Positions 5,968 to 11,912 of a DNA stretch of 13,274 bases are shown one piece after another (position 1 is the stretch's first letter; the number at the start of each line of letters is the position of its first letter). The notes beneath the pieces are model-generated. The model had not been told where the DNA came from, ran no database searches, and saw only the letters and a list, made by a program, of their open reading frames with translations. This stretch comes from Actinomycetes bacterium (GTDB lineage: Bacteria > Actinomycetota > Actinomycetes > Actinomycetales > Microbacteriaceae). The translations under genes were made by a program, and so were the position numbers. The stretch is taken from positions 1 through 13,274 of the forward strand of contig JAEWDJ010000266.1 in assembly GCA_023390155.1 (NCBI GenBank). Direction: 5' to 3'.

Positions 5968-6906
5968 ATGACCGAGCAGAAGGCCGTACTGGGCATCTAC
6001 CTGCGAGCGCGCAGAGACGCCCTCTCGCCCGAGGTCGCGGGGATCCCCGTCGACGAGAAGCGCCGGGTGCGCGGCCTCCGGCGCCAGGAGGTCGCACGGC
6101 TGGCGGGCATCAGCGCCGAGTACTACCTGCGCCTCGAGCAGGGGCGCGACCGGCAGCCCTCGACCCAGGTGCTCACCGCGCTCGCGCGCGCCCTGCAGCT
6201 CGACGACGACGCCACCGAGTACCTCTTCCGGCTGGCCGGGCAGGCCGCGCCCTCACCGCGGACCAGCGCCCTGCGGGTCGGCGGGAGGTCGACGGTGCCG
6301 GAGCCGTCCCCCGCTCACTCCGACCGGGTCAGCCGGGTGCTGCAGCAGTGGGCGTCGAACCCGGCCTATGTGGTCGACCGCAACCAGGATGTGCTCGGGG
6401 TCAACGACCTCGGGCTCGAACTCATGCCGTTCCTCAACGACCGCCCGCGGGCCAATCTCGTCGAGGACGTGGTGCTGGGCGCGCTGTCGGCGACGGGTCG
6501 GGACAAGGAGTACTGGGACCGGTCGGCGGCCGACTTCATCCGGGCGCTCCGCTACTGGGGCGACCCCGACGACCCGCGGCTGCAGCTGATCGTCGCGTCG
6601 CTCTCGGCCACGTCGCCGCTCTTCCGCGAGGTCTGGAACAGCCACGAGGCGAGGCCCTTGCGCAGCGGGATCGTCGCGGTGGAGGTCAAGCCGTTCGGGA
6701 TGCTCAACTTCCGCTGGCAGACCTTCGCGGTCCCCGGCCGCACCGAGTTCTTGACCATGTTCGGCGACCCGGGCGAGCCGCCGTCGGCCGCCGCGCTCGA
6801 CTACCTCAAGGCGAAGCTGCGGGTGGAGCGCGAGATCGCCGCGGCCGGCAAGCCCCTCCCCCCGCGCCTCGAGCACCCGGACCACACCGACGACGCCGAG
6901 TGGTAG
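5968..6906 (+). CDS. MmyB-like XRE-family transcriptional regulator
   Basis: A 312-residue regulator with an N-terminal XRE helix-turn-helix (residues about 8-70, including GLRRQEVARLAGISAEYYL and RLEQGR) and a C-terminal PAS-like ligand-binding domain of the MmyB/MltR type (about 110-290, starting SNPAYVVDRNQDVLGVN). In actinobacteria such proteins are commonly encoded beside a short-chain dehydrogenase that they control, and the C-terminal domain has been suggested to bind fatty-acid-like ligands. Here the neighbour 72 bp downstream is instead an alpha/beta hydrolase, which is unusual. ATG 5968 has a strong Shine-Dalgarno (GGGAGGGG, 5953-5960). It is the nearest candidate for binding the motif AGGGCCACGACAGCG found just after its stop and in the encapsulin operon promoter, but this is inference. 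Confidence 0.9.
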   Translation: MTEQKAVLGIYLRARRDALSPEVAGIPVDEKRRVRGLRRQEVARLAGISAEYYLRLEQGRDRQPSTQVLTALARALQLDDDATEYLFRLAGQAAPSPRTSALRVGGRSTVPEPSPAHSDRVSRVLQQWASNPAYVVDRNQDVLGVNDLGLELMPFLNDRPRANLVEDVVLGALSATGRDKEYWDRSAADFIRALRYWGDPDDPRLQLIVASLSATSPLFREVWNSHEARPLRSGIVAVEVKPFGMLNFRWQTFAVPGRTEFLTMFGDPGEPPSAAALDYLKAKLRVEREIAAAGKPLPPRLEHPDHTDDAEW

Positions 6907-6910
6907 CGAG

Positions 6911-6946
6911 AGGGCCACGACAGCGCCACCGCCGCCTCCCTAGCGT
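6911..6946 (+). promoter_or_regulatory. Hydrolase promoter with shared 15-bp operator half
   Basis: AGGGCCACGACAGCG (6911-6925) is identical to one arm of the 33-bp palindrome upstream of the hydratase operon. As there, it contains the -35 box ACGACA (6917-6922), then an 18-bp spacer and the -10 box TAGCGT (6941-6946). The sequence around the -10 also matches: CCTAGCGTCAGT here against CCTATCGTCGGT there. The opposite palindrome arm is missing here. Expected transcription start is near 6953, giving a leader of about 26 nt. Confidence 0.65.
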
Positions 6947-6955
6947 CAGTGGCGC
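6923..6955. repeat. Inverted repeat flanking the hydrolase -10 box
   Basis: GCGCCAC (6923-6929) and GTGGCGC (6949-6955) are perfect inverted 7-mers separated by 19 bp, with the -10 box TAGCGT between them. The spacing places the arms roughly two to three helical turns apart, so this could be an operator bridging the promoter. It is not present at the hydratase promoter. Confidence 0.4.
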
Positions 6956-6978
6956 AGACAACCCCGAAAGGACTCGCC

Positions 6979-7692
6979 ATGCCGACCCCCACCATCGTCC
7001 TCATCCACGGCGCCTTCGCCGACGCCGCCAGCTTCGAGCCGGTCACGCGCAAGCTCCTCGACCGCGGCTACACCGTCCTCGTCCCCGCCGTGCCGAACCG
7101 CAGCCTCCTCGGCGACTCGGCGTACATCCGCTCGGTCGTCGAGAAGATCGACGGCCCGGTCCTGCTCGTCGGGCATTCGTACGGCGGCGCGGTGATCACC
7201 GTCGCCGGCGCGGCGGACAACGTCGTCGGCCTGGTCTACCTCTCGGGCTACGCGCTCGACGAGGGCGAGAGCCTCGGGCAGCTGCAGGGCGGCTTTCCCG
7301 ACTCCGACCTCGCGGCGAACCTCGTGTACACCCCGTTCCCGAACCCGGGCGCCGAGGACGGTACGGACGTCTCGGTGAAGATCGACGCCTTCCCGGCGGT
7401 CTTCGCGGCCGGCATCGACCCGGCCGTCGCCGAGGTGCTCGCGGTCGCGCAGCGCCCGCTGGCCGCCCTCGCCTTCAGCGAGACCGCCCCGGTCGCCGCG
7501 TGGAAGACCAAGCCGGCGTACGGCATCGTCTCGGCCGCCGACCACACCATCAACCCGGACGTGGAGCGCTTCGGCTACAAGCGCGCGAACTTCCGCAAGG
7601 TCGTCGAGCTCGACGCCCCGCACCTCGTGATGCGCGCCCTCCCGGAGGAGGTCGTCCAGTTCATCGTCGAGGCGGCCGAGGAAGTCGCCTGA
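6979..7692 (+). CDS. Alpha/beta-fold hydrolase
   Basis: A 237-residue serine hydrolase of the Abhydrolase_6 type. It has the oxyanion-hole HG (IVLIHGAF, residues 6-13), the nucleophile elbow GHSYGG with Ser67, a probable acid Asp188 in SAADHTINPD, and His215 in LDAPHLV, so the triad looks complete. No signal peptide is seen, so it should act in the cytoplasm; the family covers esterases, lactonases and C-C hydrolases, and the substrate cannot be told. ATG 6979 has AAAGGA at 6967-6972; an in-frame GTG at 6949 would fall at or before the expected transcription start. It lies directly after the MmyB-like gene and converges with the STAND regulator. A paralog, about half identical by eye but lacking the serine, forms the N-terminal half of the fusion at 10127-11284. 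Confidence 0.92.
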   Translation: MPTPTIVLIHGAFADAASFEPVTRKLLDRGYTVLVPAVPNRSLLGDSAYIRSVVEKIDGPVLLVGHSYGGAVITVAGAADNVVGLVYLSGYALDEGESLGQLQGGFPDSDLAANLVYTPFPNPGAEDGTDVSVKIDAFPAVFAAGIDPAVAEVLAVAQRPLAALAFSETAPVAAWKTKPAYGIVSAADHTINPDVERFGYKRANFRKVVELDAPHLVMRALPEEVVQFIVEAAEEVA

Positions 7693-7737
7693 GCCCGTCG
7701 CCGACCACGCCCGCGTCCTTCGCGACCACCTGGCGAG

Positions 7738-9990
7738 CTAGCCCCCGCTCCTCGCGGCCTCCAACGCCTCGCGGGCGCGACCGAGCCACCGCTCGGCGCC
7801 CGCGATGCGCATCGTCTCGGCGATGACCTCCGCGTCGCCGAACGCCTTCTCGGCGTCGCTCAGATCGCCGCTCGCCACGAGCACGCGGGCGAGGATGAGC
7901 AGGCTGATGAACCCGCCGGTCGGGTAGTCGATGTCCTGCGCCGAGGTGAGGCTCGATCGCGCCAGCGTCGCGGCCTCCTCGAGCCGGCCTGCGGCGAGGT
8001 ACTCGTCGGCGAGGAGCCGCTCGAGGGAGACGCGCGTGAAGAGGACGATGTTGGGCGGCATCTCGCCGGCACTGGCGTGCACCTGGTCGAGCAGCGCGCG
8101 GTGGGCGTCGATCGCCTGCTGGGTGCTGCCCAGCTTGTGATACTGGTGGCCCAGCAGCGATGCCGCCTGCAGGATCCCCTCCCGGTCGCCCGCCTCCTGG
8201 AGGAACCGCAGCGAGTGCTCCGCCTCGCCGATCGAGGCCGCGCTGTCGCCCCGCTTGTCGAGGGCCCAGCTCAGGTAGAAGCGCGCCCAGCCGCGCTGCG
8301 CGGCGTCGCCGGAGCGGTCGGCGGCGTCCACCGCGCGGGCGGCGTCCTCGGTCGCGGCGACGAAGTCGCCCTGCTCGATGATGTCGGCCCAGGTCACGTA
8401 CCCGAGGTGCGTCGCCTCCGCCAGCGGGTCGCCGAGCACGGCGGCGGACGCGGCGGAGGTGCAGAAGAGCTCGTGCCAGTGGCCCCAGGCCGACCACAGG
8501 TCCGAGAACCAGTGCAGGGAATCGGCGACGAGCAAGACGGTGTCATGCTCTCCGCCGGTGGCGGCATCCCGGTAGGCGGCGAGCCAGCTGTCGGCCTCGC
8601 TGCGCAGCCAGTCCCGCGCCGCGTCCGCGCTCACGAAGTCGAGGCCGTCGTCGGCCGGGAGCGGTGCCAGCTCCTGCGGTTCGAACCAGCGGCCCGCGCG
8701 GGCGGCCGTCAGCAGCAGCCACTGCCGCAGCCGGGCCCGGCGGCCGTCGATGACGGCGCGGGCCTCCTCGTCGCGCAGCCGCTCGGCCGCGTAGAGCCTC
8801 GCCAGGTCGTGCAGGCGGTATCGCGTGCTCCCGCGAAGCTCGAGGAGGCCGAGGTCGGTCAGCTCGTCGAGCATGTCCTCGGTGTCCAGCAGGTCGCCGG
8901 GGATGATCGCGGAGGCCATCCGGGCGTCGAAGGTGGAGCCGGCGATCAGGGGGAGCGAGCGGTACAGCTCCCGCAACTCGGGCCGTAGGTTCGCGTAGGA
9001 GGAGCGGAACGCCGTCGCGACCCCGAGATCGCCCGCGGCCAGGGACCGGAGCCGCTTCTCCTCCTGTCGCATCCGCTCGACGAAGTCGGCAGCGGTCCAG
9101 CCGGGGCGGCTCGCGACGCGGTTCCCGGCGATCCGGAGCGCCAGCGGCACCTCCCCGCACAGGCGCGCGAGCTCGGCGACGTCGTCGTCGTTGCGCTGCG
9201 AGGCCGGGATGATCCGCCCGAGGAGCTCCCTCCCCTCGCCCGGGGTGAAGGGATGCAGGGCCACCCGGTCCGCGTCGATGCCGGCCAGCGTCCTCCGCGA
9301 GGTGATCACGACGGCGCAGTGCGCGCTGGAGGCGAGGACCGGCCGCACCTGCGCCTCGTCGGCGGCGTTGTCCAGCAGCACGTGGATCCGGCCCCGCGCC
9401 GACGCCCGCTTCCACGCGGCGGCGGCCTCGTCCAGCGTGCGCGGAGGCTTCTCGAGCGGGTCGGGCAGCTGCCGCAGCAGGGCCTGGATCACCTGGAGCG
9501 AGGAGAGCGGCGTCGTGGCGAGCCCGGCCAGGTCGACGAAGAGGAGGAGGGAGTCGTCCGCGTGTGCGCGCTGAAGGGCTTCGACGGCCGTCGTCGTCTT
9601 GCCGATGCCGGGCGGGCCCGAGACGATCACGACGACGCCTCCCGCCGGCGAGGCGTCGAGGTGCCCGACGATCCGCGTCACCTCCTCGGCGCGGCCCGTG
9701 AAGTCCTGGAGCGGGCGGGGTGCGATCGAGACGGCGTCGTCGGGGGCGATGACGCGGCCGCGACGGGCGGCGGAGGACTGGAAGAGCCCCCGGGCCTGGG
9801 CCTCGTCGAGCTCGAGGGCGTCGGCGAGGGCGCGGAGCGTGTGCTGCTGCGGGGAGCGGCTGGCTCCGCGCTCGATGTTGCTGATCGTCCGGTCGCTGAT
9901 GCCGGAGCGCTCCGCCAGCGCTTCGATCGTCAGCGACGCGCCCGTCCGGTACCGCCGGAGGAGCTCGCTGAGGGGTTCGCGCTCAGCCAC
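7738..9990 (-). CDS. XRE/NB-ARC/TPR (STAND) transcriptional regulator
   Basis: A 750-residue regulator with three parts. An XRE helix-turn-helix lies at residues about 7-60 (LTIEALAERSGISDRTISNI). A STAND-type NB-ARC NTPase follows at about 95-400, with Walker A GPPGIGKTT (125-133), Walker B RIHVLLDN (201-208), the sensor VVITSRR (227-233) and the later GEVPLALRI. A C-terminal helical repeat region (about 470-740) has a TPR look. Such proteins act as ATP switches: ligand or partner binding to the repeats releases the DNA-binding form. It resembles SARP-type activators such as AfsR but lacks the BTAD domain. GTG 9990 is chosen because GGGAGG lies 9 nt upstream and the frame then begins at the HTH; the upstream 58 codons have no family match. 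It diverges from the pseudoenzyme fusion and converges with the hydrolase. Confidence 0.9.
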   Translation of the reverse strand: MAEREPLSELLRRYRTGASLTIEALAERSGISDRTISNIERGASRSPQQHTLRALADALELDEAQARGLFQSSAARRGRVIAPDDAVSIAPRPLQDFTGRAEEVTRIVGHLDASPAGGVVVIVSGPPGIGKTTTAVEALQRAHADDSLLLFVDLAGLATTPLSSLQVIQALLRQLPDPLEKPPRTLDEAAAAWKRASARGRIHVLLDNAADEAQVRPVLASSAHCAVVITSRRTLAGIDADRVALHPFTPGEGRELLGRIIPASQRNDDDVAELARLCGEVPLALRIAGNRVASRPGWTAADFVERMRQEEKRLRSLAAGDLGVATAFRSSYANLRPELRELYRSLPLIAGSTFDARMASAIIPGDLLDTEDMLDELTDLGLLELRGSTRYRLHDLARLYAAERLRDEEARAVIDGRRARLRQWLLLTAARAGRWFEPQELAPLPADDGLDFVSADAARDWLRSEADSWLAAYRDAATGGEHDTVLLVADSLHWFSDLWSAWGHWHELFCTSAASAAVLGDPLAEATHLGYVTWADIIEQGDFVAATEDAARAVDAADRSGDAAQRGWARFYLSWALDKRGDSAASIGEAEHSLRFLQEAGDREGILQAASLLGHQYHKLGSTQQAIDAHRALLDQVHASAGEMPPNIVLFTRVSLERLLADEYLAAGRLEEAATLARSSLTSAQDIDYPTGGFISLLILARVLVASGDLSDAEKAFGDAEVIAETMRIAGAERWLGRAREALEAARSGG

Positions 9991-10024
9991 GGCGCCGCAC
10001 CTCCCGCGGCACGCAACCGTTTCC

Positions 10025-10041
10025 TTCGTGCTTCTTTCGTG
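10025..10041 (+). repeat. Direct repeats TTCGTG with 11-bp period
   Basis: TTCGTG occurs at 10025-10030 and again at 10036-10041, each preceded by C and a pyrimidine (CCTTCGTG, CTTTCGTG). The 11-bp period places both on one face of the helix, immediately upstream of the fusion gene's -35 box. This layout is known for activators such as SARPs; the divergent STAND regulator is a possible binder. Two short copies only, so chance is possible. Confidence 0.35.
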
Positions 10042-10069
10042 GCGACACGCGGAGCGCGTGGGCTGCACT
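10042..10069 (+). promoter_or_regulatory. Candidate promoter of the fusion gene
   Basis: GCGACA (10042-10047, 4 of 6 to TTGACA) is followed after 16 bp by TGCACT (10064-10069), a weak -10 box. The divergent 136-bp gap between the STAND regulator and the fusion must contain promoters in both directions. This is the best plus-strand pair I could find, but it is not strong. Confidence 0.3.
10046..10060. repeat. 15-bp palindrome in the fusion gene promoter
   Basis: CACGCG (10046-10051) and CGCGTG (10055-10060) are perfect inverted repeats around GAG. The element sits between the proposed -35 and -10 boxes, the classic position for a repressor site. The sequence differs from the palindrome at 1635-1667, so a different regulator is implied. 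Confidence 0.4.
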
Positions 10070-10126
10070 GGAGGCTGCGAGACCCCTCGGACGGGAACCG
10101 GCTCGCGGACCGCAAGGAGGAACGGC

Positions 10127-11284
10127 ATGGGCCCCACCATCGTGCTGGTGCACGACGCGTTCACGAGCCCGGCGAGCTGGGCGCCCGTCGCTGACGCACT
10201 GCGCGACCTCGGTCACCGCGTCCGCGTGCCGCGGCTCCCGCACCGGAGCCTGTCGGACGATGCGGCGCGCGTCGGATGGTTGGTCGAGCAAATCGATGGT
10301 CCCGTCGTTCTGGCGGGTCTCGGGTACGGCGGCGCCGTCATCACGGTGGCCGGCGACGCCGAGAACGTCGTCGGCTTAGTCTACGTGGCGGCCCTCGTGC
10401 TCGCGGCGGGCGAGAGCGTGCGAGCGCTGCAGGGCAGCTTCCCCGACTCGAAGCTGGCGGCGAACCTCATCCGCTCGCGGCGTCCCGACCGGCTCGGCGA
10501 GGAGGCGGAGGCGGCGGCGGAGGTGTTCACCGCGGATGTCGACGCCTTCGGCGACGTCTTCGCGGCCTCCCTGGACCCGTCGATCGTGCGGGCGCTCGCC
10601 GTCTCGCAGCGCCCGTTCGGGGTCGCCGCGTGGGAGGAGTTCGCGCCCGTCGCTGCCTGGCGGTCCACGCCGAGCTGGGGCGTCGTCGCGACGGAGGATG
10701 CGGCGGTCGCCCCCGACCTCCAGCGCTTCGGCTACGAGCGGGCGGGCGTGCGCTCCGTCGTCGAGTTGGACGCGCCGCACCTGGTCACGCACACCCACCC
10801 GGAGGAGGTCGCCGCGGTGGTCGTCGACGCCCTCGCCGAGCTGGCGGCGGAGGCGGCGGCCGCGGCTCCGAGGTCGTTTGCCGAGCTGCGGGTGGGGGAT
10901 GTGTTCGAGGCGCCGGCTGTGGCGACGAGCGATCTTGCCGGCGAGGGGGACGCGGTCTGGGTACGCGGCGGGCTCCGGCCGTCGGGGCCGCGCTCTGGCC
11001 CCCCGGACTCGATCTACGCGGGCGCCCGGTTCTTCTTGGACGTCGTCGGCGAGTGCTTCGTCGCCCACGGGCTCGGTGCCGTGCGCCGGGCGGAGCTTCG
11101 GCCCGGGGACACGCTGTTCGCGCAGCTGCGCATCACCGGTCTCAGTTCGACCGACGCGACCGGTGCGGTCATGACGACGGCGCGCATCCGCACGCAGCGT
11201 GGCGACGTGGTCCTGGAGGGCGCGCACACCTTCCTGCTCCGGCTGCGTCCGACCTCCGGTCGCGAGCTCTCAGCCGAGCGCTAG
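10127..11284 (+). CDS. Pseudohydrolase fused to degenerate MaoC-like domain
   Basis: A 385-residue two-domain protein. Residues 1-239 align end to end with the hydrolase at 6979-7692 (shared VITVAG, NVVGLVY, ALQGSFPDSKLAANL, VELDAPHLV). However, the nucleophile elbow GHSYGG is GLGYGG, with Gly66 in place of serine, and the oxyanion-hole HG is HD (9-10). An Ala-rich linker (240-247) leads to a hot-dog domain (249-372). This aligns with the MaoC protein at 1759-2247 at both ends (RSFAELRVGDVFEAP; GDTLFAQLRITGL; EGAHTFLLR) but lacks the Asp/His catalytic segment. Both halves therefore look catalytically dead, although the frame is intact. ATG 10127 has a strong AAGGAGG (10114-10120). The gene diverges from the STAND regulator. 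A decaying pseudogene is possible, but there are no stops or frameshifts and the codon bias is kept. Confidence 0.85.
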   Translation: MGPTIVLVHDAFTSPASWAPVADALRDLGHRVRVPRLPHRSLSDDAARVGWLVEQIDGPVVLAGLGYGGAVITVAGDAENVVGLVYVAALVLAAGESVRALQGSFPDSKLAANLIRSRRPDRLGEEAEAAAEVFTADVDAFGDVFAASLDPSIVRALAVSQRPFGVAAWEEFAPVAAWRSTPSWGVVATEDAAVAPDLQRFGYERAGVRSVVELDAPHLVTHTHPEEVAAVVVDALAELAAEAAAAAPRSFAELRVGDVFEAPAVATSDLAGEGDAVWVRGGLRPSGPRSGPPDSIYAGARFFLDVVGECFVAHGLGAVRRAELRPGDTLFAQLRITGLSSTDATGAVMTTARIRTQRGDVVLEGAHTFLLRLRPTSGRELSAER

Positions 11285-11293
11285 CAGCCAGCC

Positions 11294-11341
11294 GCGCCGT
11301 CCGTCGCGCCGTCCGTCGCGCCGTCCGCCGCGCCGTCCGTC
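11294..11341. repeat. Four tandem copies of a 12-bp unit
   Basis: GCGCCGTCCGTC is repeated four times without gaps; the third copy has one T-to-C change at 11328. The array fills the 55-bp convergent gap between the fusion gene and the DoxX-like gene, and its last copy overlaps the DoxX stop codon. On the minus strand an alternative frame would read repeated Asp-Gly-Ala-Thr-type tetrapeptides, so a slip near the stop would add a low-complexity tail. Confidence 0.85.
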
Positions 11342-11720
11342 ACCGGCGTGCCGTCGACCAGAGGGCCGCGGCGACGAGGACCGGCTGGAAGAACAGCCGG
11401 ACGAAGCGCTTGCGGTCGGTGTCGAGGCCGAACGCGCTGCGTCCGTTGCGCCACTGCGACAGGTTGCCGGGGAACACCGCGACGAAGAACGCGGCCGCAG
11501 CGCGGCCCACGAGCGTGCGGCGGCGGCGCGCGAGCAGCAGCGCGGACCCGAGCGCGATCTCCACGCCGCCCGACGCGAGCACCGTCGTGTCGTCGTCGAG
11601 CGGCACGAAGTCGGGCACCTGGGCGCGGAACTCGTCGCGGGCGAAGGTCAGATGGCTCACGCCGGCGAAGACGAGCGCGGCCCCGAGCAGGATGCGGACG
11701 GCGGTGCGGGGTGCGGACAT
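11340..11720 (-). CDS. DoxX-like small membrane protein
   Basis: A 126-residue protein with about four hydrophobic segments (near 8-24, 45-64, 73-85 and 110-122), the length and topology of the DoxX/DoxX-like family. The loop FPGNLSQWRNGRSAFGLDTD (83-102) matches actinobacterial members. DoxX proteins take part in membrane-linked redox or thiol chemistry in some bacteria, but for most, including this one, the role is unknown. ATG 11720 is preceded by AGAGGAA on the minus strand. It converges with the fusion gene and diverges from the VOC gene. An alternative minus-strand frame stays open through the whole gene (11281-11871), but the DoxX frame carries the family sequence. Confidence 0.85.
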   Translation of the reverse strand: MSAPRTAVRILLGAALVFAGVSHLTFARDEFRAQVPDFVPLDDDTTVLASGGVEIALGSALLLARRRRTLVGRAAAAFFVAVFPGNLSQWRNGRSAFGLDTDRKRFVRLFFQPVLVAAALWSTARR

Positions 11721-11832
11721 GGTGTTCCTCTCTTCGGGGGCCCAGCGACAGTGTGGCCGCGAAACCGACGGCGAGGAAGCCCGCCGCGGCGAACGCCGCC
11801 CATTCCACGTTCGCGAGGACCAAATAACCGGT

Positions 11833-11862
11833 TTGACAGGTGACGCTGACGACTGCCATGAT
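11833..11862 (+). promoter_or_regulatory. Strong promoter upstream of the VOC gene
   Basis: A perfect TTGACA (11833-11838) is followed after 18 bp by CATGAT (11857-11862), preceded by TGC, an extended -10. This is the best sigma-70-type promoter in the window and lies in its most AT-rich stretch. Expected start is near 11869. The palindrome AACCGGTT (11826-11833) abuts the -35 box. Confidence 0.6.
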
Positions 11863-11874
11863 CGTAACCATTCA

Positions 11875-11893
11875 GACCGGTGACGATCCGGTC
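11875..11893. repeat. Inverted repeat in the VOC leader
   Basis: GACCGG (11875-11880) and CCGGTC (11888-11893) are perfect inverted 6-mers around TGACGAT. The element begins just after the expected transcription start, a place where a repressor could block clearance. ACCGGT also occurs upstream of the -35 box, so two related sites may flank the promoter. Confidence 0.4.
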
Positions 11894-11912
11894 CCAATCG
11901 GAGGAGAACACC

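Noticed and set aside
7693..7737. Terminator between the convergent hydrolase and STAND genes
   Set aside because: I found no convincing stem-loop in this 45-bp gap.
5961..7826. 621-residue plus-strand open frame across the XRE regulator and the hydrolase
   Set aside because: It is Arg/Pro/Gly-rich in a shifted frame over two genes with clear family sequences and good ribosome sites.
7738..10164. Upstream start for the STAND regulator at 10164
   Set aside because: The extra 58 residues have no family character, would overlap the fusion gene start, and the GTG at 9990 has a good Shine-Dalgarno directly before the HTH.
10127..11284. Calling the fusion gene a plain pseudogene
   Set aside because: The frame is intact over 385 codons with a strong ribosome site and normal codon bias; only active-site segments are lost.
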